This document shows, in pieces, positions 10,918 to 23,016 of a stretch of DNA of 64,000 nucleotides. The notes under the pieces are model-generated. The model saw nothing but the letters and a program-made list of their open reading frames with translations, searched no databases and was not told the DNA's origin. Every line of letters begins with the position of its first letter. The stretch's first letter is position 1. The stretch is from Maniola hyperantus. Its lineage: Eukaryota > Arthropoda > Insecta > Lepidoptera > Nymphalidae. A program made the position numbers and the translations under genes. The stretch covers positions 1,426,001 through 1,490,000 of the forward strand of contig NC_048556.1 of assembly GCF_902806685.2 (NCBI RefSeq), written 5' to 3'.

Positions 10918-11052
10918 ATTCAATTCAATTCAATTCAAATTTCTTTATTGCGAATATGGGTAAACAGTGCAGATATTACAAAACAAAAAGGTACAGCCAA
11001 ATTCTGTATATTGCTATCAGCATGCAATATGTTACGATATACCTAACAACGT
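10918..11052 (-). mobile_element. LINE 3' tail with (AATTC)n terminus (minus)
   Basis: AATTCAATTCAATTC followed by TTTCTTTATTGCGAATATGG and sequence matching, in reverse complement, 56573-56702. The microsatellite-like tail is typical of some LINE 3' ends. Confidence 0.65.
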
Positions 11053-11258
11053 GTACATAGTTTTGATAAAATTAGTCACATTAAATACCTAGTCACAAAA
11101 AAAATACAATTTTAAATTATAATAAATAATTATAATTATATAGGAGCAGAGAGTCTGAAACTTCGCTACAAGTAGCGTTATGCTGAGCTTGCGTGTCTAT
11201 GCCCAATGCAAGTGAAGCTGTCTGACGTTCTACGACTTGCGAGAAGTATCTGTGATCG

Positions 11259-11310
11259 TGTGACTTGTGACTCACTTGTGACTTGTGACTTGTGACTTGT
11301 GACTTGTGAG
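11259..11310. repeat. 7-bp array (ACTTGTG)n
   Basis: About seven units of ACTTGTG with one interruption (ACTC). Confidence 0.9.
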
Positions 11311-11624
11311 AGAATACACAATGCAGGTCGCCGATGTCAAGGAGCAGCGCTGCAGTGTAGACACTGACTGTATTGTAACTACGACAGTAAACAATTAGCG
11401 ATGTATACAAAATGATTGCAACAAGGGTCTTTGACCAAGGTTGGTTATCTTAATCATAGTAACGTAAGTACTAGGCTAGGCTAGACTTGCGTTCAAGTCC
11501 TCAGTTAGCTATTCGTACATAACATTTCACTCGTACAACTTAGGCCAAAAACAAATATTGGAATCGAAAAACGAGTGCAGTCTATTATTTGATAAATCAA
11601 GACACTATCACCAGTTCAGAAAGT

Positions 11625-13150
11625 AGATGTATGTATGTATGTATGTATATACCATTGCACCACAGAAACACAAATGACAGGTTACAAAAAGAAATCTTAA
11701 TAAGTAGACGTACAAAAAGGCGGTCTTATCGCTAAATAGCGATCTCTTCCAGACAACCTTAACGCTAGGGAGAAGACGAACAAATGGACAATGGGAGGTG
11801 GTGTAAAATAAACCTAAATACCAATAGCTAAATAAACTAAACCATATAATAAGAATATAAAATATATATTATTAATACACTAATACATACAGATAAAATA
11901 TAATAGACATACATAAGACTACATAGATATATATACACATATAGATTAAAATAATAATCTATGCCGTTACTGATGATAGCAAAGAGATAGGTAATGATCT
12001 TTGACGTCAATTTTAAATTAGTTAAGGGATTCAGCACGATGGATTTGCGAGGGAAGCTCGTTCCATAAACAGATAGCAGTGACCGTGAAGGAATTCCTAA
12101 AGTATTTTGTCCGATGTGTAGGTGGCGCTAGAATGAGTTTTCCCGCTGATCGTAAAACTCTATCTGGTCTGTCATGGCCTAGAAATTTGAAATTTTCTTT
12201 TAAATAACTTGGAGTCATTGGATTGAACAATACACAGTACAGAAGAGAAACAATGTGCAGATTCCGGCGAAAGCGAATGGGTACAACCATTTGAGCTTTG
12301 AACGAAATTCGGAGACATGGTCATATTTGCGCAAGCCAAATATAAACCTAATAGCAAGGTTTTGAATTCGCTCAAGTTTATTGAGTTGGTCCTCGGTTAA
12401 ATCAATGTAGCTTGCATCTGCATAATCGAGAATAGAGAGCAGTAAAGATTGAGCTAACATAATCTTAGTAGGAATGGGAAGCAAAGAACGTAGGCGCCTG
12501 AGAGAACCCATGGCAGCAAAGGTCTTTCTACTGAGTTCCTTTAATTGATGAGACCACGAGAGAGTAGTGTCCAAGTAGACAGCGAGATTTGTCACAGTAG
12601 CACTATGAGGTATAATTGATGAGACCACGAGAGAGTAGTGTCCAAGTAGACAGCGAGATTTGTCACAGTAGCACTATGAGGTATAATTGATGAGACCACG
12701 AGAGAGTAGTGTCCAAGTAGACAGCGAGATTTGTCACAGTAGCACTATGAGGTATAATTGATGAGACCACGAGAGAGTAGTGTCCAAGTAGACAGCGAGA
12801 TTTGTCACAGTAGCACTATGAGGTATAATTGATGAGACCACGAGAGAGTAGTGTCCAAGTAGACAGCGAGATTTGTCACAGTAGCACTATGAGGTATAAT
12901 TGATGAGACCACGAGAGAGTAGTGTCCAAGTAGACAGCGAGATTTGTCACAGTAGCACTATGAGGTATAATTGATGAGACCACGAGAGAGTAGTGTCCAA
13001 GTAGACAGCGAGATTTGTCACAGTAGCACTATGAGGTATGACAACACCATTTAATGTAAGTATTGGTAGAGTATCCCAAGCAACCCTCGAAATCAAGCCA
13101 GCACCGCCAATAACAATAGCCTGGGATTTACAAGGATTCACTTATAAACC
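11625..13150 (-). mobile_element. LINE (CR1/Jockey-like) 3' part with internal tandem expansion
   Basis: On the minus strand, 13141 to 12018 encodes the C-terminal part of an ORF2 reverse transcriptase: MNPCKSQAIVIGGAGLISR, a LILTLNGV region, then TFAAMGSLRRLRSLLP, LAQSLLLSILDYAD, LTEDQLNKLERIQN and RFIFGLRKYDHVSE, and a tail with FTVTAICLWNELPSQI. The 3' UTR runs to an (ACAT)n tail at 11627-11648. The frame is broken between 12215 and 12300 and by the tandem expansion at 12543-13040. Confidence 0.85.
12543..13040. repeat. 71-bp array, 7 copies, inside a LINE ORF
   Basis: The segment GAGGTATAATTGATGAG recurs every 71 bp (12607, 12678, 12749, 12820, 12891, 12962). The unit is a piece of the surrounding LINE coding sequence (encoding IPHSATVTNLAVYLDTTLSW), so the array arose by local duplication. 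71 is not a multiple of 3, so each copy shifts the frame. Confidence 0.97.
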
Positions 13151-13170
13151 ATAACTCTATCTCAGAACGG

Positions 13171-13225
13171 TCCATGTAGTAGTTTGGCTGTGCGTTGATA
13201 AATCAGTCAGTCAGTTATTCTTTTT
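13171..13225 (-). mobile_element. Dispersed repeat family E fragment
   Basis: GTTTGGCTGTGCGTTGATA followed by CAGTCAGTCAG matches, in the same orientation, 57045-57080. Confidence 0.5.
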
Positions 13226-13439
13226 ATATATTTAGATATCCATTGATATATAGTGTTTCTGCGTTTGACTCTGATTTCTCTGGTACCTACTTACCTAAGC
13301 TCTAAGCTACCTGACTCGGGCATTGGATGCCAAGATCCTAAGCGCCAGTCGGATCTAGGCATCGGCAGGATCCCATATTAAAGGATAAATCGTAATACAG
13401 AAATACTAGTACGGTACTAGGTACTACAAACCAGCTGTT

Positions 13440-13535
13440 GAAATCATACATTCAAATCGACCAGGCTGGGAAACGAACCCAGGACTTTTCTGTTACTAAG
13501 CCTCAGCCTGTACGACTGCGCCACGACGTAGAGAG
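13440..13535 (-). mobile_element. tRNA-like SINE head (minus)
   Basis: On the minus strand, A box TGGCGCAGTCG (13513-13523) and B box GGGTTCGTTTCC (13469-13480) with a closed T stem (CTGGG/CCCAG). The acceptor arms do not pair, so it is a tRNA-derived repeat, not a tRNA gene. Confidence 0.6.
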
Positions 13536-13924
13536 GAAGGAGTGGCGCGGAGGGGGAGGCGGAGGGGGAGGATCGCGTCACTCTCCCTCGTGTCGTAGCG
13601 AGCTCCACTTCCGTGCCGTGTGCTAGATAGGACTAGTGAGGTACATACAGGCGCCGATACATTGTCTCAGCTTGTCTGTTGGCTATGTACTTTTACTTCG
13701 TCAATTTACATAATAAATAGTATGCATATTAATTAGGTACAGTCTTATTTCCTCTCTGTCTTAATTGTGTAGATAAGAATAATAATTATTGTAATGAAAT
13801 AGTTATTCACTTAGGTAAGATGTTTCAATACATAAATTGCGTTTAAAGCAGCTAGGTACATTGGTCTTTATGTAACAAGTGGGTACTTCTGCGCAGAGCT
13901 AACCTTGCTCCAATCGGGGTGGGG

Positions 13925-14015
13925 ACGCCCCGCACAGTGCACACCCGCACGTACCGCGGGACAACCTGGTGCGGGCGAGCGCGCGAGACGTGCGGGTGTG
14001 CACTGTGCGGGGCGT
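13925..14015. mobile_element. GC-rich hairpin element, perfect 28-bp arms
   Basis: Arms 13925-13952 and 13988-14015 are exact complements (ACGCCCCGCACAGTGCACAC...) around a 35-bp loop. A shorter relative lies inverted at 27081-27151, so this is a small dispersed hairpin element. Confidence 0.75.
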
Positions 14016-14353
14016 ACTATATGTACTAGCTCCCACCCGGAGTGTATGTTGATGGTACTATGTTAGATATCTTCCCACGATAACAACAAATGTACAAAGA
14101 TTCAACTCAATCGAATGAACGATGCATAGATAACGAATGGAGGAACAGAATCCAAACCTCATAGTCGCCGATCGTTCCTCCCAGTGTTGGAGACAATACT
14201 CAGAGAAACTTTCAGTTTTTATAAAATAACGAAGGTCTGGCGCGCGCTGGCTCTCTCTCATACCACTACTAGGTAGGTACGTACCAAAAACTTTTTTGGC
14301 ATGACGTAGACTTCCATCGAAAAAGAGTATTCAGATATTCCGCCCGAGCGAGG

Positions 14354-14394
14354 TCAGGGGTCAGGGGTCAGGGGTCAGGGGTCAGGGGTCAGGG
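14354..14394. repeat. 7-bp array (TCAGGGG)n
   Basis: Just under six perfect TCAGGGG units. Confidence 0.93.
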
Positions 14395-15904
14395 CGCTCA
14401 CTTAGTAGCTCACGTAGTAGGGCGAACCCTTGTTGTGTCACAGCAACACTATCTACACTATTGTGCGCCCGAAGACAAGGATTTATTGGCACTTCCGCGT
14501 CTCTCCGTATCTCGACGCACAACATATTATGCTGATACAAAACAGAATGGGTTTGTATCGTTATGCTAACATTTCCCATGCCTAATTATGAACTAACCAT
14601 ACAGGGGAGGGGTAACCGCATACATTTTCAGGGGAGTTGTAATATGTACGAATTGACAGTTTAAACGTAGCATGTTCATATTAGCTGTAACATAAAAATG
14701 CAACTCCTCAATATATCGAAGTAGGTTGCCTGCACATCGGATTGAAAGAGAGGTGATGCAAAATTATGTAGGTTAGGTAGTTAAGCAATAAGATTTAAAC
14801 AATAGTATGTAAGATTTATTTATTGTTATTGTTAGTCCATAAGCGAGAGTAGATCATAAGCCGGCTCTCAATAAACATCTTTCACCGTTGCCGCATTTAA
14901 TTATTACCATACGGCCACAACATATCTCATGGCTCAATATTATAATATACTATCTTACCTTTCGTTCTCTTGAAATAATGACTACCTCACTGAATATACC
15001 TTTATGGTAAACTTCAACTGAAATTCAAAAGGTTGCAGTTCAAATTCCCCGTACGACTGTAGGTATATTGGCGCTAGTTTGTGGAGAGATTTGGAGATTT
15101 GGAGGAAACGACGAACTAATATATTATATTAAAAAGGTAAAAATGATTGCTATAATATGTTATTTAATCTTGATAAATGTGTTGTCATATTCGCCGTATA
15201 AGTTATGGGCCTAATAATTCAAATGTTACTAAAGTTGTCGTAAATACAAGAGGTGAAGAGGCCTTGTCAAAAAATTTCAAATTTTGTGTAAGAAATAGCT
15301 CTCGCAAAATTCGTACGCACTGTTGCGAGATGCTGTCCACTACTTGCACATATTTAGTTACAACAAAACGTCCAATAAAACTGTCGACTTTCACAACACG
15401 TGCGCGTTGTAACGTGCAGTGCGCGCGCCGCGCGGTGCACGCTCAGGTCGCGGGTCGCGCTGGCGCTACCGCTACGTTCTGATGAATTCACATCAAGGTA
15501 ATAGAAATGGTAACTAGTTGATGTTTATAGTGAGGGCACAGCGAGCGTGTCGTTGACTTTATTATCACATCGTCATCATCGCGTGCCGTCTTCGAAACGA
15601 AAGTCAGCGGTCATCATACGAAAGTCTTCTCTATCTCAATCCGCCTCTTTTCACTTTGAGTAACTACTTAACCCTGGATGACGTCGACCTGGAGTTGGAG
15701 CTCTATTGTCTTCAATTGTTCCTTCCAACACTAATCTTGAGCGTGAGAATTGGGCTCCAAATGTTCAATGAGAGCGAGTTTCCTCCGCACCCGCACGGTG
15801 GACACGAGTTCTCTCTCTTTGAAGACCAATTCCAGTAGGTACCATAGTGTTCGGTGTAAACTGTTTCTTATTAAATCATACAAAAATAATTCAAACATGA
15901 TACA
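14395..15904. other. 1.5-kb stretch with no gene recognised
   Basis: Only short chance ORFs without splice or domain support. A CpG-rich patch lies at 15395-15480 (GCGCGCGCCGCGCGG) and could be a promoter or 5' exon, but I see no start codon, signal peptide or conserved motif. Confidence 0.4.
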
Positions 15905-16190
15905 TCTAGCACCCAAAGAACGCTACGACGTCAGCCTCCTAATCGAAGGTCAGGGGTTCAATCCCGGGCACGCACCTCTAATTTTCGGAGTCACACGTGC
16001 GTTTTAAGTTATTAAATAGGAAAATATCGTGAGAAAACCTGCATGCCTGATAGTTCTCCATATTGTTTTCAAAGGTGTATGAAGTTTACCAATCCGTACT
16101 GAGCCGGCGTGGTGGACTATGGCAAAACCCTTCTCATTCTGCGAGGAGACCCGTGCTCAAGTAGTAAGGCAAGTATAAATTGGTAATGAT
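15905..16190 (+). mobile_element. SINE family C copy (plus)
   Basis: tRNA-like head with B box GGTTCAATCCC (15956-15966), then CACCTCTAATTTTCGGAG, the GAGAAAACCTGCATGCC segment and GGAGACCCGTGCTC. The 3' end is degraded. Confidence 0.75.
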
Positions 16191-16548
16191 GAACAATACA
16201 CAGCATGCACTGATTCAAATAATTCAAAATTCAATAATATTTTTTCATGTAGGTTGTTATGATTACTGTGAAGACTCTACCAGTGACTCGGAGAGTAGGT
16301 TCTACTGGTGTTTCAGCACACATCAGCGCGGCGATGGCGCTTCTTTACCTAACCTGCATTCCGTGGGCGCTGCGTGTGGCGGAGAGCGGAGAGTGGAGAG
16401 TGGAGACGCGGCGCATTCGCTAATAAACCTTTTATTTTCACATTAAACACGACCTTCGAATACCTCTTTAGTTAGCAGTTTTAAAATTAAACTATCTTTT
16501 GTCCGCGGTTGCGCTTGTGAAGTGCGCGTTGAGCTTTACCTTGGACTT
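16171..16548. other. Unique stretch, no gene seen
   Basis: The short ORF here has no domain or splice support. Confidence 0.4.
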
Positions 16549-16649
16549 TGCTTCAGCTGAACTGGATGAGAGCGAGCAGCACAATGTCTAAGTCGGAATG
16601 CTTCAGCTGAACTGAATGAGAGCGAGCAGCACAATGTCTAAGTCGGAAT
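16549..16649. repeat. 50-bp tandem duplication
   Basis: TGCTTCAGCTGAACTG begins at 16549 and 16599; the copies differ at one position (GGATGAG versus GAATGAG). Confidence 0.93.
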
Positions 16650-16989
16650 ACCTCAAAGCTGCATAAGTTTGACAGATGGCAGTTTTATTGTTTTTGCGCG
16701 ACGTTAGAGCGACCAAGTACAGTAATGGAGCAAATGAACTGTTCAACAATAGCTGTGAATAACACAAGTTACGAGTAGACGATCTGATTGAGCTTTTCAA
16801 GTCCGTTAGAAAGAATTACCGATTTTTTAAGAACTGTTAATGCGTGAAGTAGGTACCTACTCAGACATTAGGATTGTAACAAAACATGGTAAGATATTAT
16901 ATAAGGTAAATATCTCTTAATGGAGTCTTTGAAATAGAATATTATTGTTATTAACAAAATATTGATCACTACAATCGTCAATCTTCCCT
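16650..16989. other. AT-rich stretch, no gene seen
   Basis: No coding evidence and no recognised repeat. Confidence 0.4.
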
Positions 16990-19676
16990 CCTCACAGAGA
17001 GTCACTAACAGTTTACCAACTTTACGCTTTGGAGTGATACTTTTGCCTCACAGAGAGTCACTAACAGTTTACCAACTTTACGCTTTGGAGTGATACTTTT
17101 GCCTCACAGAGAGTCACTAACAGTTTACCAACTTTACGCTTTGGAGTGATACTTTTGCCTCACAGAGAGTCACTAACAGTTTACCAACTTTACGCTTTGG
17201 AGTGATACTTTTGCCTCACAGAGAGTCACTAACAGTTTACCAACTTTACGCTTTGGAGTGATACTTTTGCCTCACAGAGAGTCACTAACAGTTTACCAAC
17301 TTTACGCTTTGGAGTGATACTTTTGCCTCACAGAGAGTCACTAACAGTTTACCAACTTTACGCTTTGGAGTGATACTTTTGCCTCACAGAGAGTCACTAA
17401 CAGTTTACCAACTTTACGCTTTGGAGTGATACTTTTGCCTCACAGAGAGTCACTAACAGTTTACCAACTTTACGCTTTGGAGTGATACTTTTGCCTCACA
17501 GAGAGTCACTAACAGTTTACCAACTTTACGCTTTGGAGTGATACTTTTGCCTCACAGAGAGTCACTAACAGTTTACCAACTTTACGCTTTGGAGTGATAC
17601 TTTTGCCTCACAGAGAGTCACTAACAGTTTACCAACTTTACGCTTTGGAGTGATACTTTTGCCTCACAGAGAGTCACTAACAGTTTACCAACTTTACGCT
17701 TTGGAGTGATACTTTTGCCTCACAGAGAGTCACTAACAGTTTACCAACTTTACGCTTTGGAGTGATACTTTTGCCTCACAGAGAGTCACTAACAGTTTAC
17801 CAACTTTACGCTTTGGAGTGATACTTTTGCCTCACAGAGAGTCACTAACAGTTTACCAACTTTACGCTTTGGAGTGATACTTTTGCCTCACAGAGAGTCA
17901 CTAACAGTTTACCAACTTTACGCTTTGGAGTGATACTTTTGCCTCACAGAGAGTCACTAACAGTTTACCAACTTTACGCTTTGGAGTGATACTTTTGCCT
18001 CACAGAGAGTCACTAACAGTTTACCAACTTTACGCTTTGGAGTGATACTTTTGCCTCACAGAGAGTCACTAACAGTTTACCAACTTTACGCTTTGGAGTG
18101 ATACTTTTGCCTCACAGAGAGTCACTAACAGTTTACCAACTTTACGCTTTGGAGTGATACTTTTGCCTCACAGAGAGTCACTAACAGTTTACCAACTTTA
18201 CGCTTTGGAGTGATACTTTTGCCTCACAGAGAGTCACTAACAGTTTACCAACTTTACGCTTTGGAGTGATACTTTTGCCTCACAGAGAGTCACTAACAGT
18301 TTACCAACTTTACGCTTTGGAGTGATACTTTTGCCTCACAGAGAGTCACTAACAGTTTACCAACTTTACGCTTTGGAGTGATACTTTTGCCTCACAGAGA
18401 GTCACTAACAGTTTACCAACTTTACGCTTTGGAGTGATACTTTTGCCTCACAGAGAGTCACTAACAGTTTACCAACTTTACGCTTTGGAGTGATACTTTT
18501 GCCTCACAGAGAGTCACTAACAGTTTACCAACTTTACGCTTTGGAGTGATACTTTTGCCTCACAGAGAGTCACTAACAGTTTACCAACTTTACGCTTTGG
18601 AGTGATACTTTTGCCTCACAGAGAGTCACTAACAGTTTACCAACTTTACGCTTTGGAGTGATACTTTTGCCTCACAGAGAGTCACTAACAGTTTACCAAC
18701 TTTACGCTTTGGAGTGATACTTTTGCCTCACAGAGAGTCACTAACAGTTTACCAACTTTACGCTTTGGAGTGATACTTTTGCCTCACAGAGAGTCACTAA
18801 CAGTTTACCAACTTTACGCTTTGGAGTGATACTTTTGCCTCACAGAGAGTCACTAACAGTTTACCAACTTTACGCTTTGGAGTGATACTTTTGCCTCACA
18901 GAGAGTCACTAACAGTTTACCAACTTTACGCTTTGGAGTGATACTTTTGCCTCACAGAGAGTCACTAACAGTTTACCAACTTTACGCTTTGGAGTGATAC
19001 TTTTGCCTCACAGAGAGTCACTAACAGTTTACCAACTTTACGCTTTGGAGTGATACTTTTGCCTCACAGAGAGTCACTAACAGTTTACCAACTTTACGCT
19101 TTGGAGTGATACTTTTGCCTCACAGAGAGTCACTAACAGTTTACCAACTTTACGCTTTGGAGTGATACTTTTGCCTCACAGAGAGTCACTAACAGTTTAC
19201 CAACTTTACGCTTTGGAGTGATACTTTTGCCTCACAGAGAGTCACTAACAGTTTACCAACTTTACGCTTTGGAGTGATACTTTTGCCTCACAGAGAGTCA
19301 CTAACAGTTTACCAACTTTACGCTTTGGAGTGATACTTTTGCCTCACAGAGAGTCACTAACAGTTTACCAACTTTACGCTTTGGAGTGATACTTTTGCCT
19401 CACAGAGAGTCACTAACAGTTTACCAACTTTACGCTTTGGAGTGATACTTTTGCCTCACAGAGAGTCACTAACAGTTTACCAACTTTACGCTTTGGAGTG
19501 ATACTTTTGCCTCACAGAGAGTCACTAACAGTTTACCAACTTTACGCTTTGGAGTGATACTTTTGCCTCACAGAGAGTCACTAACAGTTTACCAACTTTA
19601 CGCTTTGGAGTGATACTTTTGCCTCACAGAGAGTCACTAACAGTTTACCAACTTTACGCTTTGGAGTGATACTTTT
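16990..19676. repeat. 56-bp satellite-like array, 48 copies (2.7 kb)
   Basis: The unit starts CTCACAGAGAGTCACTAAC at 16991, 17047, 17103 and so on to about 19623. By eye the copies are identical throughout, which points to recent amplification or homogenisation. Confidence 0.98.
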
Positions 19677-19679
19677 GAG

Positions 19680-20041
19680 GCAAACTATACCACTTTTGTT
19701 TATATCTGTTTATAGTCACGCAGGGTCAGTGTAGGCGAACTATACCACTTTTGTTTATATCTGTTTATAGTCACGCAGGGTCAGTGTAGGCAAACTATAC
19801 CACTTTTGTTTATATCTGTTTATAGTCACGCAGGGTCAGTGTAGGCGAACTATACCACTTTTGTTTATATCTGTTTATAGTCACGCAGGGTCAGTGTAGG
19901 CGAACTATACCACTTTTGTTTATATCTGTTTATAGTCACGCAGGGTCAGTGTAGGCGAACTATACCACTTTTGTTTATATCTGTTTATAGTCACGCAGGG
20001 TCAGTGTAGGCGAACTATACCACTTTTGTTTATATCTGTTT
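19680..20041. repeat. 55-bp array, 6.5 copies
   Basis: GCRAACTATACCACTTTTG recurs at 19680, 19735, 19790, 19845 and so on. Starts within 4 bp of the end of the 56-bp array; the units are unrelated apart from a shared ACTTTTG. Confidence 0.97.
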
Positions 20042-20110
20042 CGCCGAAGATCACTCGACATTACACAAGAGGGATCAGTAAGTTGCTTCGCTCGTGTGTC
20101 TGTGAACCGT

Positions 20111-20130
20111 GACACACACACACACACACA
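20111..20130. repeat. (CA)n microsatellite
   Basis: Nine to ten CA units. Confidence 0.95.
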
Positions 20131-20385
20131 TGTTGTAGGTGAAGTATACAACTCAGCTGGCCGCGAGCCTTGAAGTCTAATGTTGTACATTCACTAACTA
20201 CATAGTTACATTGACTATTTATGTGATTAGTTTTTATTTTTGTTGATATTAGATTTGGTTTCGAACAACTCCACTGAGTTATTACCAATTTTACTAATTC
20301 AATTTAAATGGAGATTAAACTGATGTAATCACAAGAGTTGTATGAAGTCTCGTTCTCTGTTTGCGCTCAACTCAGCGTTTGACTT

Positions 20386-21147
20386 TAACCGTAGACAAGT
20401 TATATTACTTACCTACCTATATTAACTGTAGACAAGTTATATTACTTACCTACCTACTTTAACCGTAGACAAGTTATATTACTTACCTACCTATATTAAC
20501 CGTAGACAAGTTATATTACTTACCTACCTACTTTAACCGTAGACAAGTTATATTACTTACCTACCTACTTTAACCGTAGACAAGTTATATTACTTACCTA
20601 CCTACTTTAACCGTAGACAAGTTATATTACTTACCTACCTACTTTAACCGTAGACAAGTTATATTACTTACCTACCTACTTTAACCGTAGACAAGTTATA
20701 TTACTTACCTACCTACTTTAACCGTAGACAAGTTATATTACTTACCTACCTACTTTAACCGTAGACAAGTTATATTACTTACCTACCTACTTTAACCGTA
20801 GACAAGTTATATTACTTACCTACCTACTTTAACCGTAGACAAGTTATATTACTTACCTACCTACTTTAACCGTAGACAAGTTATATTACTTACCTACCTA
20901 CTTTAACCGTAGACAAGTTATATTACTTACCTACCTACTTTAACAGTAGACAAGTTATATTACTTACCTACCTACTTTAACAGTAGACAAGTTATATTAC
21001 TTACCTACCTACTTTAACCGTAGACAAGTTATATTACTTACCTACCTACTTTAACCGTAGACAAGTTATATTACTTACCTACCTACATGAACTGTACACA
21101 AGTTATATTACTTACCTACCTACATGAACTGTACACAAGTTATATTA
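20386..21147. repeat. 37-bp array, about 20 copies
   Basis: Units read GTAGACAAGTTATATTACTT then ACCTACCTA with variable TATATT/CTTT ends. Edge copies diverge (ACTGTACACAAG at 21090-21135), the pattern expected when homogenisation acts in the array centre. Confidence 0.97.
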
Positions 21148-21418
21148 CTCGCTATAAATAAGGACCGATGTATCGGCATTACATCACTATATAGCTACGT
21201 ATAAACAGCCTACGCCTGTCTCTAGAATGCTAACATTTATAAATAAGCTAAGCTAAGTTAGCGGTTTAGCCGTCAAAATGTACGGAACACTAACAGACAT
21301 ATTTTACTATTTATGATATACTTAAGTTTGAACAAAAAATTATGCATTTTTTTTGATAATGAACGCCGTAAAGAGAACCACCGTGATTTCGAAATGTTGC
21401 GTTTTCATATACTTATAT
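21148..21418. other. Unique AT-rich spacer
   Basis: No coding evidence. Contains a TATAAATA (21154-21161) with nothing promoter-like attached. Confidence 0.4.
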
Positions 21419-21672
21419 GAGTACTGGTATGTACACATGTACTGGTATGTACACATGTACTGGTATGTACCTACACATGTACTGGTATGTACACATGTAC
21501 TGGTATGTACACATGTACTGGTATGTACACATGTACTTGTATGTACACATGTACTGGTATGTACACATGTACTGGTATGTACACATGTACTGGTATGTAC
21601 ACATGTACTGGTATGTACACATGTACTGGTATGTACACATGTACTGGTATGTACACATGTACTGGTATGTAC
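21419..21672. repeat. 18-bp array, about 14 copies
   Basis: ACTGGTATGTACACATGT units, one with 3 extra bases (ACCTAC, near 21470) and one with ACTTGT. The 18-bp period keeps several frames open on both strands; these are not genes. Confidence 0.97.
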
Positions 21673-21905
21673 GTACGTATATGGAGTTCCGGCGCCGCAG
21701 CGGACGGATGCGCGAGGCCATCGTTCCACCACGCTCCGTAACTCATTACTTATGATTCCTGATGCCTATAACATGAGTGTACACTGTACAACTTATTTTA
21801 GGCAGGTGGCCTATTATTCGGTGGCTTAACCTAATTTTGGTTGTAATTTTTGTGAAACAATAAATTATTTATTATTTATAAAATAAAGCATTTATTATTA
21901 TTACA

Positions 21906-21965
21906 GGTGATCGTCACGATCGACCCATCGCCGGCTCACTACTGAGCACAGCTTTGCTCAGATCG
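21906..21965 (-). mobile_element. SINE family C fragment (minus)
   Basis: GACCCATCGCCGGCTCACTAC followed by TGAGCACAG: 3' end of the SINE only. Confidence 0.65.
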
Positions 21966-22002
21966 GCCTCCGACAGAGACACGACATAAAGTAACTGTAA
22001 CA

Positions 22003-22288
22003 GTCATAAGCGTAGATAGCCTAGAGTGGTTAAGTCTTTGACCTTCTATTGAGGAGGTCGTGGGTTCGAACCCGGGTACGCACGCCCGTTTCTAACTTTT
22101 GGAGTTATATTATGCGTTTTAATTTAAGCAAATAAATATCATTTGTTTGAAAGGTGAAGGAAAACAGTTCTTCATAACGTTCTCAAAGGCGTGTGAATCC
22201 CCGCTTGGCCAGCGAGGAAACTCCTTCTCCTTCTGAAAGGAGACCTGTGCTCTGTAGTGAGCCAGCGATGGGTTGACCATGATGACGA
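22003..22288 (+). mobile_element. SINE family C, near-complete copy (plus)
   Basis: A-box-like TAGCCTAGAGTGG (22017-22029) and B box GGTTCGAACCC (22063-22073) head the copy. Then come the ACTTTTGGAGTTAT segment, GGAAAACAGTTC, GCCAGCGAGG, GGAGACCTGTGCTCTG and the tail GATGGGTTGACCATGATGACG. Confidence 0.85.
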
Positions 22289-22296
22289 TTGTAAAT

Positions 22297-22462
22297 CAAA
22301 TCTTTGAAAAAGCAACCGCCGAGTTTTTTGCTGGTTCTTCTACGAAACTTCTACTTCTACGAGGTAGAAAAGGCATTCACAATCTGTGGTTCAGGCGATT
22401 CAAAACTAGGTACTTGTAAAAGTTTAATTGAATAAAAAATATTTTGATTTGATTTGATTTGG
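22297..22462 (+). mobile_element. LINE 3' end with (GATTT)n tail
   Basis: CAACCGCCGAGTTTTTTGCTG followed by GGTTCTTC and a final TTTGATTTGATTTGATTTGG. A reverse copy of the same end lies at 60545-60685. Confidence 0.7.
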
Positions 22463-22611
22463 TGATTAAAAAGCATGTTATTTTGAAATGAAATCATGGT
22501 TTAATTAGAGTAGTAACGTACAGATCAACCATCTTCTTTAGATATACAACTCCGTGTTAGTGTCGGGCGCGTTGATGTCTTTTGTTCTGAGCGTGTGTTA
22601 GCGCTTACACA

Positions 22612-22735
22612 ACGGTCTCGAGGTGTGTGAAGGCTGCCAATCCGCACTGGGCCAGCGGGGCAGACTGGGGCCCAAATCCTTCTCATTCTGAGAGGGGACC
22701 CATACTCATTAGTGGTCCGGTGATATAATGAGGTC
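22612..22735 (+). mobile_element. SINE family C fragment (plus)
   Basis: GTGTGTGAAGGCTGCCAATCC, GGGCCAGCGGGG, TTCTCATTCTGAGAGG: middle to 3' part only. Confidence 0.65.
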
Positions 22736-22779
22736 AGAGAAGGGGCGCAGGGGGCCGCCTTGTGCCACGCCGCCTCGCG

Positions 22780-22923
22780 CACCGGCCACCGGCCACCGGC
22801 CACCGGCCACCGGCCACCGGCCACCGGCCACCGGCCACCGGCCACCGGCCACCGGCCACCGGCCACCGGCCACCGGCCACCGGCCACCGGCCACCGGCCA
22901 CCGGCCACCGGCCACCGGCCACC
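22780..22923. repeat. 7-bp array (CACCGGC)n, about 20 copies
   Basis: Perfect heptamers over 144 bp. Stop-free in both orientations, which makes several spurious ORFs. Confidence 0.97.
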
Positions 22924-23016
22924 GTGGACGAAACACCAGCGCGACGTCAGAGGTCACCCTCGACTCCGCCGCAATAACTAGCTGTGCACAACAAGGAAGT
23001 GCGCGGCGCGTAGAAG

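Noticed and set aside
15177..15482. 101-codon ORF ending in a CpG-rich segment
   Set aside because: No domain, signal peptide or splice signals; the CpG-rich end may be regulatory, but a gene is unsupported.
16990..19676. CRISPR-like array
   Set aside because: Units are contiguous identical repeats without variable spacers, and the genome is eukaryotic.
22010..22080. tRNA gene
   Set aside because: A and B boxes are present but belong to a SINE head; the acceptor stem does not close and a SINE body follows. The same holds for 1067-1121, 13469-13523 and 57680-57745.
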